From CAXTEJ01 sp964243295 (GTDB taxonomy: Bacteria; Actinomycetota; Actinomycetes; Actinomycetales; Angustibacteraceae), in assembly GCA_964243295.1 (NCBI GenBank), contig CAXTEJ010000030.1:1-38769 (forward strand): a stretch of 38,769 nucleotides of DNA, given 5' to 3'. Each line of letters starts with the position of its first letter. Position 1 is the first letter of the stretch. The notes below the pieces were generated by a model, which was not told the origin of the DNA, did not search any database, and saw only the letters and a list, made by a program, of their open reading frames with translations. Shown here in pieces: positions 1-8,453 of this stretch. The translations under genes were made by a program, and so were the position numbers.

Positions 1-8
1 GTCTCGCG

Positions 9-782
9 GTGACGTGGTTCGAGGTCGCCGCGGTCCTGCTCGCCGGGACCGCCGCGGGCACCATCAACGCCGTCGTCGGCTCCGGCACGCTCATCACCTT
101 CCCCGTGCTGCTGGCGTTCGGCTTCCCCCCCGTGACGGCGAACGTCTCCAACAACATCGGCCTGGTGCCGGGCGGGGTGTCGGCGACCCTCGGCTACCGC
201 CCCGAGCTGTCGGGGCAACGACCCCGGATCGCGCTGCTCGCCCCCATGTCGCTGGTCGGCGCCGTCACGGGCGCCCTGCTGCTGCTGCGCCTGCCCGCCG
301 ACGCGTTCCAGGCGATCGTGCCGGTGCTCATCGCCGTGGCGCTCGTGCTCGTGGTGGTGCAGCCGCGCATGCAGGCGGCGCTGACGCAGCGACGGGACTC
401 GCGCCCCGACGGCCGAGGGCGTGGCAACCTCGCCGCCGCGATGGCCGGCACGCTCGTCGCCGGCACCTACGGCGGCTACTTCGGTGCGGCCCAGGGCGTG
501 CTGCTCGTCGGCCTGCTGGGCACGCTGCTGCCCGAGCCGCTGCAGCGGGTCAACGCCCTGAAGAACCTGCTGTCGCTGGTGGTCAACTCCGTCGCCGCGC
601 TCGTGTTCCTGACGGTCGCCCGCGACAGCATCGACTGGCGCGTCGTCGCGCTGATCGCCGCGGGCTCGCTGCTCGGCGGCTTCCTCGGCGCCCGCTACGG
701 GCGCCGGTTGCCGCCGTCCGCGCTGCGCGGGCTCATCGTCGCCGTGGGACTGGTCGCGATCGTGCGCGTGGTGACCTCGTGA
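9..782 (+). CDS. TSUP (TauE/SafE) family membrane permease
   Basis: A 257-residue, almost wholly hydrophobic protein with about eight membrane segments in two halves separated by a short charged stretch (around residues 120-140, QRRDSRPDGRGRG). The first half holds the family-typical GTINAVVGSGTLITFP stretch and the second the matching GTYGGYFGAAQG turn, the internally duplicated layout of TauE/SafE proteins. Family members export or import sulfite, sulfoacetate and other small organosulfur or organic anions across the plasma membrane; the substrate cannot be read from sequence. The GTG start at base 9 gives the usual N-terminus, so the gene looks complete although it abuts the window edge. 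The next gene starts 10 bases after the stop and may be co-transcribed. Family call is firm, substrate unknown. Confidence 0.9.
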   Translation: MTWFEVAAVLLAGTAAGTINAVVGSGTLITFPVLLAFGFPPVTANVSNNIGLVPGGVSATLGYRPELSGQRPRIALLAPMSLVGAVTGALLLLRLPADAFQAIVPVLIAVALVLVVVQPRMQAALTQRRDSRPDGRGRGNLAAAMAGTLVAGTYGGYFGAAQGVLLVGLLGTLLPEPLQRVNALKNLLSLVVNSVAALVFLTVARDSIDWRVVALIAAGSLLGGFLGARYGRRLPPSALRGLIVAVGLVAIVRVVTS

Positions 783-792
783 GGCGCGGGAG

Positions 793-1629
793 GTGAGCGA
801 CCGGGCAGGCGTCGTCCGCGTCGGCGACGCCGCCGACCCCCGCGTGCACGAGTACGTCGGCCTCACCGACATGGCGCTGCGCACCCGGCGCGAGCAGCCG
901 GAGGGGCTGTACCTGGCTGAGAGCGACAAGGTGATCCGGCGCGCGCTGCGGGCCGGCCACCGGCCGCGGTCGCTGCTGATGGCCGACAAGTGGCTCACCG
1001 CGCTCGACGACCTGGTGACCGCCGCGCTGGACGACGGTGTGCCCGTGCTCGTGGCCGACACCGCGGTGCTGGAGCAGATCACCGGTTTCCACCTGCACCG
1101 CGGGGCCATCGCCGCCATGCACCGCCCCGTCCTGCCCGACCTCGCGACGGTGCTGGCGGGCGCCCGCCGCGTCGCGGTCCTGGAGGACGTCGTGGACCAC
1201 ACGAACGTCGGCGCGGTGTTCCGGTCGGCCGCTGCGCTGGGCGTCGACGCGGTGCTGGTCACGCCGCGGTGCGCCGACCCGCTCTACCGCCGCAGCGTCC
1301 GGGTGTCGATGGGCGGGGTGTTCCAGGTGCCGTGGACGCGCGTCGACCCGTGGCCGGAAACGTTGAACACGTTGCGGGACATGGGTTTCACGGTTGCTTC
1401 CCTCGCGCTCACCGACGACGCCGTCGACCTGCAGGTGCTCGCCGACAACCCACCGCGGCGGCTGGCGCTGGTGCTGGGCACCGAGGGCGACGGCCTTCGC
1501 CCGGCGACGGTCGCCGCGAGCGATCTCGCGGTGCGCATCCCGATGGCCGGCGGCGTCGACTCGCTCAACGTCGCGGCGGCCAGCGCGGTGGCGTTCTGGG
1601 CGCTGCGGGTGGCTACGTCGCCGTCGTGA
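793..1629 (+). CDS. SpoU/TrmH family RNA 2'-O-ribose methyltransferase
   Basis: A 278-residue SPOUT-class enzyme expected to transfer methyl from S-adenosylmethionine to a ribose 2'-OH of rRNA or tRNA. All three SpoU motifs are visible: motif 1 TNVGAVFRSA (about 137-146, with the catalytic Arg), motif 2 LVLGTEGDGL (226-235), and motif 3 IPMAGGVDSLNVAAASAV (249-266), which forms the trefoil knot. The first 100 residues match the substrate-binding extension of the TsnR/RlmB group (LAESDKVIRRALRAG). GTG start, with GAGG eight bases upstream. Its 3' end overlaps the convergent GGDEF-EAL gene by 17 bases. The exact modified nucleotide cannot be assigned. Confidence 0.92.
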   Translation: MSDRAGVVRVGDAADPRVHEYVGLTDMALRTRREQPEGLYLAESDKVIRRALRAGHRPRSLLMADKWLTALDDLVTAALDDGVPVLVADTAVLEQITGFHLHRGAIAAMHRPVLPDLATVLAGARRVAVLEDVVDHTNVGAVFRSAAALGVDAVLVTPRCADPLYRRSVRVSMGGVFQVPWTRVDPWPETLNTLRDMGFTVASLALTDDAVDLQVLADNPPRRLALVLGTEGDGLRPATVAASDLAVRIPMAGGVDSLNVAAASAVAFWALRVATSPS

Positions 1630-4042
1630 AGGCCGGCCCCTCGTGGCGCTCGCGCCAGGGCCCCACCTCGGCCGGGGGCAGTGCCGGGCTCAGCAGGTAG
1701 CCCTGCATGATGTCGCAGCCGAGGTCGGCGAGCAGCTGGCGGGTGGCCTCGGTCTCGACGCCCTCGGCGACCACGCTGAGGTGGAGGGTGTGGGCCAGGT
1801 CGACGACGGTCCGCACGATGGCGAGGGCGCTGTGGTCGTCGTTCATCGCCAGCACGAACGACTTGTCGATCTTCAGCTCGTCGAGCGACAGCCGCTGCAG
1901 GTAGGCCAGCGCCGAGTGGCCGGTGCCGAAGTCGTCGACCGACAGGCGCACTCCCAGCTCGCGCAGCTGCAGCAGCGCGGCCTCGGCGGCCACCGGGTCG
2001 ATCATGATGCTGCCCTCGGTGATCTCCAGCGTGAGCAGCCGGGCGGGCACGCCGTGCTGCTCGAGCAGGGCCGCGACGGCCGAGGGCAGGTCGGCGTCCG
2101 TCAGCTGGCGCGGTGAGATGTTCACCGAGACCCCGACGTCGGGGGACGTCGGCAGCCAGGTGCGGCAGGCCGCCAGCGCCTGCTCCAGTGCCAGGTGGGT
2201 GATCTGGCCGATGAGGCCGGTCTGCTCCGCCAGCGGGATGAACTCGTCGGGCATCACGGTGCCCCGCCGCGGGTGGTGCCATCGCGCGAGGGCCTCGAAC
2301 GACGTGAGCCGGCCGGTCATCAGGCTCGCCTGTGGCTGCAGGTGCATGACCACCTGCCCGCTGCGCAGCGCCCCGCGCAGCTCGCCGGCCATCGCGAGCC
2401 GGTGCACGCTGCTGCGGTCGTCGTCGGCGCTGTAGCGCGACACCCCGTCCGGCAGGCGCTTGGCGGCGTACATCGCGACGTCGGCGTGCTGCAGCAGCGT
2501 CGACGCGCGGGTGCCGTCCTCGGGCACGAGCGCCACGCCGATCGAGGCACCCACCTCCAGGAAGGTGTCCTGGACGGCGAAGGGCACCGTCATCGTCGAC
2601 CGGATCCGCGCGGCCACCTCGAGCCCACCGTGACCGGGCGGCACGAGCACCGCGAACTCGTCGCCGCCCAGCCGGGCGACCACGCTGTCGGCCGGGACGT
2701 TGTCCTGCAGCCGTTTGGCCACCAGGCGCAGCAGCTCGTCGCCGACCGGGTGCCCGAGCGTGTCGTTGACCTCCTTGAACCGGTCGAGGTCGAGCAGCAG
2801 CACCGCGGCGCTGCAGCCCTGTCCCTCCACCCAGTGCGGGTCCGCGAGGTGGGCGCCCAGCTGGTGGTGGAAGAAGCTGCGGTTGCCCAGGTCGGTCAGC
2901 CCGTCGTGGTGCGCGTCGTACCGCAGCTGCTCCATGAGCCGGCCGCTGCGCCAGACCGCCTCGGCGTGGGCGGTGAGAGTCTGCAGCAGGTCGAGGTCGG
3001 TGGGGTCGAAGCTGCTGGTGCGCCCGATCCGGTTGGCGACCTGCACCACGCCCACCGGCCGACGTCCGTCGTGGAGGGTCACGAGCATGGCCTCACGCAG
3101 CTGCATGCGCGACAGCCAACCCCGCAGCAGCGGGTCCGTGGTGCCGCGAGGGACGAGCACGGGCTCGCCATCGGTCATCGGCAGGTCGTCGCCGGGCTCC
3201 GGCGCGGGGCCGAGGGTGGCACGCTCGGCGTGCAGCATGTCCCTCGCGCGCTGGAGCAGCGTCTCGACGATTTCGTCGAGGGTCGTGGCGGCGCCGATGG
3301 TCTGCGTGAACGCGAACAGCTCGCCGAGGTCGGTGTGGCGCCGCAGCAGCCGGCGGTACGCGCGGTAGGCGAGTGCGGCGACCGCGAACAGCACCCCCAG
3401 CAGCACCAGTCCGGCCAGCGAGGTGTCGAGCACCACGACGGCCATGAGCGCCAGCGCCGTCCCCATCACCGCCGAGAGGGACGCCGACAACCAGATGCTG
3501 AAGAACTCGGCGCCGCTGACGTGGCTGCCGAGGCTCCACATCGCCGAGGTGATGGCGACGGTCATGACGACGGTCAGCACCAGCACGACGGTGAGCGCGT
3601 AGGTCCAGTCGGCGACCGACGTCCCGTCGCCCGTGCCGAAGGCGCTGAACAGCGCGGTGCCGAGACCGATCTCGAGGGTGTACAGGGACAGGTTGAACCC
3701 GGACTTGGTCAGCGACCGCCGGTCGCGGGCGAAGACGAGCACCGCCGAGAGCAGCCGCGCGGTGAGCAGCCACCAGGGGTCGAGGAAGAACAGGCCGAGC
3801 ACGAGGGGCAGGTCGCTGATCGACACCGACAGCGTGTGCTCGCGGCCCTCGATGTGGATCTGCGTGGCCTCGGCGACGACGTAGAGCACCACGACGGCCG
3901 GCAGCACGACCGGGTGCGGCCAGTCGAAGACCGGCCACGACGGCTGCGTGTGGGCCAGCAGCGCGAGCCCCATGGCCGCGAGCACCGCACTCAGCGCACC
4001 GAAGCGCGCCGACTGTGGAGTCATTCCGGCAGCCGGGCGCAT
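1613..4042 (-). CDS. Membrane GAF-GGDEF-EAL cyclic-di-GMP protein
   Basis: An 809-residue protein. Residues 1-230 carry about seven hydrophobic segments (a MASE-like sensor), 235-365 a GAF-like domain, 375-535 a GGDEF domain and 548-795 an EAL domain. The diguanylate cyclase signature is intact (GGDEF, 459-463), but the RxxD inhibitory site upstream reads VPAD, so product inhibition is probably lost. The phosphodiesterase motifs are all kept: EAL (583-585), NISPRQL, LEITEG, DDFGTG (703-708), LKIDKSF, EGVET and MQGYLLS. Both activities are therefore possible and net direction is unknown. The chosen ATG lies six bases after a weak -10 (GATCAT on the minus strand, 4049-4054); an ATG six codons later is an alternative. 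The convergent methyltransferase gene overlaps its 3' end by 17 bases. Confidence 0.93.
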   Translation of the reverse strand: MRPAAGMTPQSARFGALSAVLAAMGLALLAHTQPSWPVFDWPHPVVLPAVVVLYVVAEATQIHIEGREHTLSVSISDLPLVLGLFFLDPWWLLTARLLSAVLVFARDRRSLTKSGFNLSLYTLEIGLGTALFSAFGTGDGTSVADWTYALTVVLVLTVVMTVAITSAMWSLGSHVSGAEFFSIWLSASLSAVMGTALALMAVVVLDTSLAGLVLLGVLFAVAALAYRAYRRLLRRHTDLGELFAFTQTIGAATTLDEIVETLLQRARDMLHAERATLGPAPEPGDDLPMTDGEPVLVPRGTTDPLLRGWLSRMQLREAMLVTLHDGRRPVGVVQVANRIGRTSSFDPTDLDLLQTLTAHAEAVWRSGRLMEQLRYDAHHDGLTDLGNRSFFHHQLGAHLADPHWVEGQGCSAAVLLLDLDRFKEVNDTLGHPVGDELLRLVAKRLQDNVPADSVVARLGGDEFAVLVPPGHGGLEVAARIRSTMTVPFAVQDTFLEVGASIGVALVPEDGTRASTLLQHADVAMYAAKRLPDGVSRYSADDDRSSVHRLAMAGELRGALRSGQVVMHLQPQASLMTGRLTSFEALARWHHPRRGTVMPDEFIPLAEQTGLIGQITHLALEQALAACRTWLPTSPDVGVSVNISPRQLTDADLPSAVAALLEQHGVPARLLTLEITEGSIMIDPVAAEAALLQLRELGVRLSVDDFGTGHSALAYLQRLSLDELKIDKSFVLAMNDDHSALAIVRTVVDLAHTLHLSVVAEGVETEATRQLLADLGCDIMQGYLLSPALPPAEVGPWRERHEGPAFTTAT

Positions 4043-4200
4043 CTGCGCATGATCCCATCACGAGGCGTGGGCTGGCGACATGCTGGACCAGTGGTCACGC
4101 GGCAGGCCCCGGCGCCCCGGCGGCGTCGACATCACGCCGCCGCGGTGCGACGCAGGCCGGCCGGCGCATGGCGCGCTCGCAGGGCTCGGGACGCTCCCGA

Positions 4201-4528
4201 TCAGCCGCGCACGAGCTGGTTCAGGGAGANNNNNNNNNNNNNNNNNNNNNNNNNNNNNNNNNNNNNNNNNNNNNNNNNNNNNNNNNNNNNNNNNNNNNNN
4301 NNNNNNNNNNNNNNNNNNNNNNNNNNNNNTCCCGCCGGGCTTCTGGGCGTTCAGGGAGATCCCGCCGGGCTTCTGGGCGTTCAGGGAGATCCCGCCGGGC
4401 TTCTGGGCGTTCAGCGAGATCCCGCCGGGCGTCGGACGGGCGGCCGCCTGAGCCGGGGTGGCGGCGCCCAGCGCGAGGGCGCTGACGGCGATGGTGACGG
4501 CGGCGGTGATGGCGCGGGTACGGCTCAC
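4201..4528 (-). CDS. Small secreted protein of tandem decapeptide repeats (spans assembly gap)
   Basis: I do not recognise this family. GTG start with GGAGG six bases upstream. Residues 1-28 are a clear Sec signal peptide (Arg at 3 and 5, hydrophobic core, ending TPAQA before AARPTPGG). The mature part is repeats of ISLNAQKPGG: three full copies, then the unresolved run of N. Past the gap, the frame that continues the repeat reads ISLNQLVRG and stops with TGA (complement of 4201-4203). Taking the gap literally as 100 bases would shift frame and give a spurious proline/alanine-rich tail to 4058; a gap of n x 30 bases keeps frame, so I end the gene at 4201. No Cys and no enzymatic motif. Real repeat number is unknown. 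Possible roles such as a surface, matrix or multi-copy peptide precursor are inference only. Confidence 0.72.
4230..4329. other. Assembly gap of 100 N
   Basis: Exactly 100 N, the conventional placeholder for a gap of unknown size. It sits inside a perfect 30-bp tandem repeat, and both edges are in repeat sequence (left edge ttcagggaga, right edge tcccgccgggc), which points to failure to assemble the array. Confidence 0.97.
4330..4430. repeat. 30-bp direct tandem repeat encoding a decapeptide
   Basis: Period exactly 30: units at 4330-4359, 4360-4389 and 4390-4419, with an 11-base partial unit to 4430. The only difference between full units is one G/C change in the third (tcagcgaga against tcagggaga), silent in the encoded Ser codon. 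The array continues to the left into the gap. Near-identity at DNA level suggests recent expansion or ongoing homogenisation. Confidence 0.95.
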
Positions 4529-4534
4529 GGTGAA

Positions 4535-4539
4535 CCTCC
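4535..4539 (-). promoter_or_regulatory. Strong ribosome binding site of the decapeptide-repeat gene
   Basis: GGAGG on the minus strand, six bases before the GTG start at 4528. It is one of the best Shine-Dalgarno sites in the window and fixes the start of the signal peptide. The rest of the stretch up to 4643 shows no clear promoter. Confidence 0.75.
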
Positions 4540-4643
4540 AGGAGTGGCGTGTGGGTGATGTGTCGGCCGGGTGGCAGTCGTCCTTGACCTGAGTGGGCCA
4601 ACCGTGTCGCCGTCAGTAGCCATGTGCCACGGACCCGCCACAC

Positions 4644-5225
4644 TCAGTGGCCGCTGAGCACGGCCAAGCCCTGCACAATCGTTGCACTCGGTAGACGCCC
4701 GAGGAGCGAACCGGGGGTCACGATCTTGCTGCGACGAAGGCCTGAGCCGACGACGACCTGGTCCTGCTCGACGACGGCGGCGTCCACGAGCAGCGTCCAG
4801 CCGCTCGGAACACCGATGGGCGTGATGCCGCCGTACTCCATACCGGTGCGCTCCACGGCGTCCGCCGTCGCCAGGAACGAGGCCTTGCGGACGTCGAGCG
4901 CCCGCTTCACCACCCCGTTGACGTCGGCGCGGGTGGTGGCCAGCACCACGCATGCCGCCACCCGCTCCTCGCCCCCGCGACGGCCGGCGACCACCACGCA
5001 GTTGGCCGACGCCGACAGCGGGATGCCGTAGGCCTGCGTCATCGCGGCCGTGTCGGCGAGGTCGGGGTCGATGGCGGCGACCAGCACCTCGGCGGCGCCA
5101 GGCAGCTGCTGCAGGGTGGCCAGGACGGGCGCCGCCACCAGGTCCGGGCGAGAAAGGGCCGGGACGAGGTCGAGGCGGTCGAGCCCGCTGGTCACGGCGT
5201 CGTCCAGCAGCGGCGGGGGCGGCAC
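4644..5225 (-). CDS. YbaK/EbsC-domain (aminoacyl-tRNA deacylase-like) protein
   Basis: The core LSRPDLVAAPV ... IDPDLADTAAM ... SANCVVVAGRR ... VVLATTRADVNGVVKRALDVRKASF ... TGMEYGGITPIGVP ... VVGSGLRRSKI is the YbaK/aminoacyl-tRNA-synthetase-associated domain, whose members hydrolyse mischarged tRNAs; the Lys of VRKASF fits the catalytic Lys region. About 193 residues from the GTG at 5225. An upstream start at 5363 would lengthen it, but that N-terminus is low-complexity and would cross the promoter of the divergent helicase gene, so I reject it; a GTG at 5195 is a second alternative. Which tRNA is edited is unknown. Confidence 0.82.
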   Translation of the reverse strand: MPPPPLLDDAVTSGLDRLDLVPALSRPDLVAAPVLATLQQLPGAAEVLVAAIDPDLADTAAMTQAYGIPLSASANCVVVAGRRGGEERVAACVVLATTRADVNGVVKRALDVRKASFLATADAVERTGMEYGGITPIGVPSGWTLLVDAAVVEQDQVVVGSGLRRSKIVTPGSLLGRLPSATIVQGLAVLSGH

Positions 5226-5317
5226 GAGGGGGCGGCGAGCACGGCGCGACCCTACCGACGCGCGGCTGACCGACGGGGAGGACGAGGGCGGCGACAGGCC
5301 GTCGCGTGTGGCCCGCT

Positions 5318-5323
5318 TAGACT
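5318..5323 (+). promoter_or_regulatory. Putative -10 box (TAGACT) for the HelD-like gene
   Basis: TAGACT fits the actinobacterial TANNNT -10 and would start transcription near base 5330, giving a leader of about 54 bases with GGAG at 5370-5373 before the GTG at 5384. No convincing -35 is seen. Confidence 0.4.
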
Positions 5324-5383
5324 TGATGGCCGCCGCAGCCGCGCGCGACAACCGCGCCCTCACCCGCTTGGAGTGGTCGTCCC

Positions 5384-7624
5384 GTGACCGAGGCTCGTCC
5401 GCAGCTGCGCGCCGAGCAGGACCACGTCGACCGGCTCTACGAGCGCATCGACCAGCTCACCACCTCGGCCGGGGCGCGGCTGCAGCGCGTGCGCGCGGCC
5501 GGCAGCACCGGCACGCCACAGGCGCGGTCCGAGCGTGACGCGTTCGCGCGCTCGCTCGAGGAGCGGCTGGCGCAGCTGCGCAACGTCCAGGACCGGCTGT
5601 GCTTCGGCAGGCTCGACCTGCTGGACGGCGCGAGCCACCACATCGGTCGGGTTGGCCTGTCGGACGAGAACCAGGAGAAGCTGCTCGTCGACTGGCGCGC
5701 CCCCGTCGCGGCGCCGTTCTACCAGGCGACGCCCGCCCAGCCGCAGGGCGTGCTGCTGCGCCGCCACCTGACCACGCGCGACCGCACGGTCGTCGGTCTC
5801 GACGACGAGGTCATGGACCTCGAGGCCATCGACGACGAGCGCCGCGCCGGCCTGCACGGCGAGGGCGCGCTGATGGCGGCGGTGCGCGCCCCTCGCACCG
5901 GGCGCATGGGCGACATCGTCGCGACCATCCAGGGTGAGCAGGACCGCATCGTGCGCGACCAGCTCGCCGGCGTGCTCGTCGTGCAGGGCGGCCCGGGCAC
6001 CGGCAAGACGGCGGTCGCGCTGCACCGTGCGGCCTACCTGCTGTTCACCTACCGCCAGCGCCTCGAGCGCAGCGGCGTGCTGGTCGTCGGCCCGGGCCCG
6101 CTGTTCCTGCGCTACATCGAGCAGGTGCTGCCCTCGCTGGGCGAGTCCGGCGTCGTCATGGCGACACCGGGGACGCTGTTCCCCGGCGTCGAGGCGGTCG
6201 GTGACGACCCCGACGACGTCGCCGCGCTCAAGGGCAGCACCCGCATGGCGCAGGTGCTCGGCCAGGCGGTCAGGGACCGGCAGCGGCTGCCCGACGAGGA
6301 CGTCGAGCTCAAGATCGGGTCGCACCGGGTCGTGCTGCGGCGCGGTGCGGTCGCGGCGTCGCGCTCGCGGGCGCGCGCTACCGGTGCGCCGCACAACGAG
6401 GCGCGGGTGACCTTCGTCAAGGACATGCTGCGGCACCTCGCCGGGTTGCTCGCCGACTCGATGGGCCAGGTGCTCACCGACGACCTGCGCTCCGAGCTCG
6501 ACGCCGACCTGCGTGACACCCGCGACGTCCGCGTCACGCTCAACCTGCTGTGGATGCCGCTCACGCCGCAGCGGTTCCTCGCCGACCTGCTCGCGACGCC
6601 GGTGCGCCTGAACTCGGCTGGGCGCGCGCTCACGCCCGCCGAGCGCGGGCTGCTGCACCGCCCGCGCGACGCGCGGTGGACCCTGTCCGACGTCCCGCTG
6701 CTCGACGAGGTCGCCGAGCTGCTGGGCGACGACGGCGAGGCCGCCCGGGCGGCGGCCCACCAGGCCCAGCAGGACCGCAGCACCGAGCTGGAGTACGCGC
6801 GCGGCGTGCTGCAGATGACGGGCGACCGCGCGCCGGGCGTCTCGGTCGACATGCTGGCCGACCAGTTCGCCTCGACCGGCCCGGCGCGGTCGGTCGCCGA
6901 CCGGGCGGCGACCGACCGGTCGTGGGCGTTCGGCCACCTCGTCGTCGACGAGGCGCAGGAGCTGTCGCCGATGATGTGGCGGCTGCTCGCCCGCCGCTGC
7001 CCCAACCGGTCGTGGACGGTCGTCGGCGACCTCGCCCAGCGCGGCTCGGCGGCCGGCACCCCCAGCTGGGCCACCGCGCTCGACCCCCTCGCCGAGGGAC
7101 GCTGGCGGGTGCGCGAGCTCAGCGTCAGCTATCGCACCCCGGCGCGCGTGATGGCCGTCGCCGACGGCATGGCCCTCGCCGCCGGGCTGCCGGTCACGCC
7201 CGTGGTGTCGGTGCGCGAGGGCGACGACGAGCCGGTGGCGCTGCGGCGCGAGCCCGGCGACGACGCGGCGGTCGTGCGCGTCGTCCGGCGGCTGCTGGAC
7301 GACGCCACCGAGGGCACGCTCGCTGTGGTCGCTCCGTCCGCGGTCGTCGCCGACCTCAGCGGCGCGCTGGACGACGCGCTGCCGGGGCAGGTGGGCGACG
7401 GCCACCGCCGCGCCCTGTCGGCGCGGGTCAGCGTGCTCGCGCCGGAGGAGGTCAAGGGCCTGGAGTTCGATGACGTCGTCGTGGTCGAGCCCGCCGCGAT
7501 CGTGGCGGCGTCCACCCGCGGGCGCAGCGACCTGTACGTCGCACTGTCGCGACCGACCCGCCGGCTCGCGCTCGTGCACGCCGACCACCTGCCGCCCGGC
7601 ATGGACCGCGTCGCGGCCTGGTGA
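5384..7624 (+). CDS. HelD-like superfamily 1 helicase, RNA polymerase recycling factor
   Basis: A 746-residue UvrD/Rep-related ATPase. The first 70 residues form a charged, coiled-coil-like arm, which in HelD proteins inserts into RNA polymerase. Walker A GPGTGKT is at 203-209, Walker B LVVDEAQE near 519-526, followed by VVGDLAQRG (motif III), SYRTPARVM (motif IV) and, at the C-terminus, EEVKGLEFDDVVVVEP and LYVALSRPTRRLALVH (motifs V and VI). HelD uses ATP to release stalled RNA polymerase from nucleic acid, and actinobacterial HelD also protects against rifamycins; that role is inferred from family. The helicase stop is only four bases before the next start, so the two are probably translated together. 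Confidence 0.9.
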   Translation: MTEARPQLRAEQDHVDRLYERIDQLTTSAGARLQRVRAAGSTGTPQARSERDAFARSLEERLAQLRNVQDRLCFGRLDLLDGASHHIGRVGLSDENQEKLLVDWRAPVAAPFYQATPAQPQGVLLRRHLTTRDRTVVGLDDEVMDLEAIDDERRAGLHGEGALMAAVRAPRTGRMGDIVATIQGEQDRIVRDQLAGVLVVQGGPGTGKTAVALHRAAYLLFTYRQRLERSGVLVVGPGPLFLRYIEQVLPSLGESGVVMATPGTLFPGVEAVGDDPDDVAALKGSTRMAQVLGQAVRDRQRLPDEDVELKIGSHRVVLRRGAVAASRSRARATGAPHNEARVTFVKDMLRHLAGLLADSMGQVLTDDLRSELDADLRDTRDVRVTLNLLWMPLTPQRFLADLLATPVRLNSAGRALTPAERGLLHRPRDARWTLSDVPLLDEVAELLGDDGEAARAAAHQAQQDRSTELEYARGVLQMTGDRAPGVSVDMLADQFASTGPARSVADRAATDRSWAFGHLVVDEAQELSPMMWRLLARRCPNRSWTVVGDLAQRGSAAGTPSWATALDPLAEGRWRVRELSVSYRTPARVMAVADGMALAAGLPVTPVVSVREGDDEPVALRREPGDDAAVVRVVRRLLDDATEGTLAVVAPSAVVADLSGALDDALPGQVGDGHRRALSARVSVLAPEEVKGLEFDDVVVVEPAAIVAASTRGRSDLYVALSRPTRRLALVHADHLPPGMDRVAAW

Positions 7625-7628
7625 CGGC

Positions 7629-8453
7629 GTGCTCGCCGAGGTGGTCGCCCTGCTGCGGTGCCCGTCCTGCCGCGAGCCGCTGAGCCCCGCGGGCCGCTCC
7701 CTCGGCTGCGCCACCGGGCACACCTTCGACGTCGCGCGGCAGGGCTACGTCAACCTGCTGGGCACCGCCCAGCCGGGCACCGCCGACACCCCCGCCATGG
7801 TGGCCGCCCGCGCTGACTTCCTTGCCGCGCAGCACTTCTCGCCGCTCGCCGCCGCCGTGACCGACGCCGTCCAGGACGGCAGCCGGTCCGTCGTCGAGAT
7901 GGGCGCCGGGACGGCGTACCACCTCGCGCACGTGCTCGACCGGCGCGCCGACGCCGTCGGGCTCGCCGTCGACGTCTCGGTGGCCGCCTGCCGTCGCGCG
8001 GCGAGGGCCCACCCTCGCGCCGGCGCGGTCGTCGCCGACGCCTGGGCCGACCTGCCGCTGCGCGACGCGTGCGCCGACACCGTGCTGGTCGCCTTCGCGC
8101 CGCGCGGTGTCGCCGAGCTGGCGCGCATCATCCGGCCCGGTGGACGGCTCGTCGTCCTCGCACCGACCGCCGACCACCTGCGCGAGCTGCGCGGGCCGCT
8201 CGGTCTGGTCGGCGTCGACGACCGCAAGGACGAGCGGCTGCGCACCGCCACCGGTGCCTGGTTCGAGGTCTCCGGGCGCACGCCGGTGACCTACCGGGTG
8301 CGGCTCTCGGCCGGTGACGTCGTCCGGGTGGCGTCCATGGGTCCCAGCGCTTTCCACACCGACGCCGGTGAGCTGCGCGAGCGGGTGGCAGCGCTGCCCG
8401 ACCCCGTCGAGGTGACCGTCGCGGCGACCGTGACGACCCTCGAGCGGCGTTAG
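7629..8453 (+). CDS. RlmA-type 23S rRNA (guanine-N1)-methyltransferase
   Basis: A 274-residue class I methyltransferase. An N-terminal zinc finger (Cys11, Cys14, Cys27, His31, within CPSC and CATGH) is followed by the RlmA signature FDVARQGYVNLL, then the AdoMet-binding loop VVEMGAGTAYH and the acidic strand end GLAVDVSV. RlmA(I) methylates G745 and RlmA(II)/TlrB methylates G748 in helix 35 of 23S rRNA; actinobacterial members are mostly of the second kind, which affects macrolide binding, but the site here is not determined. I take the GTG at 7629 because an upstream in-frame extension lies inside the helicase gene. The TAG stop is also the first half of a -10 box for the next gene. Confidence 0.88.
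   Translation: MLAEVVALLRCPSCREPLSPAGRSLGCATGHTFDVARQGYVNLLGTAQPGTADTPAMVAARADFLAAQHFSPLAAAVTDAVQDGSRSVVEMGAGTAYHLAHVLDRRADAVGLAVDVSVAACRRAARAHPRAGAVVADAWADLPLRDACADTVLVAFAPRGVAELARIIRPGGRLVVLAPTADHLRELRGPLGLVGVDDRKDERLRTATGAWFEVSGRTPVTYRVRLSAGDVVRVASMGPSAFHTDAGELRERVAALPDPVEVTVAATVTTLERR

Noticed and set aside
4058..4200. C-terminal extension of the repeat protein to 4058
   Set aside because: Needs the 100-N gap to be literal and leaves the repeat frame; the repeat frame stops at 4201.
4330..4430. 30-bp repeats as a CRISPR array
   Set aside because: Units are directly abutting with no spacers, are in coding frame and continue a signal-peptide protein.
4641..4658. Hairpin CTCAG/CTGAG at the end of the YbaK-domain gene as a terminator
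   Set aside because: Only five pairs, inside the coding end, no U tract.
7470..7628. N-terminal extension of the rRNA methyltransferase into the helicase gene
   Set aside because: The extension has no domain and precedes the zinc finger that starts the family; GTG at 7629 fits.
5360..7723. A 787-codon open frame antisense to the helicase
   Set aside because: Shadow frame typical of high-GC DNA: Arg/His/Gly-rich, no domain, wholly opposite a well-supported helicase gene.
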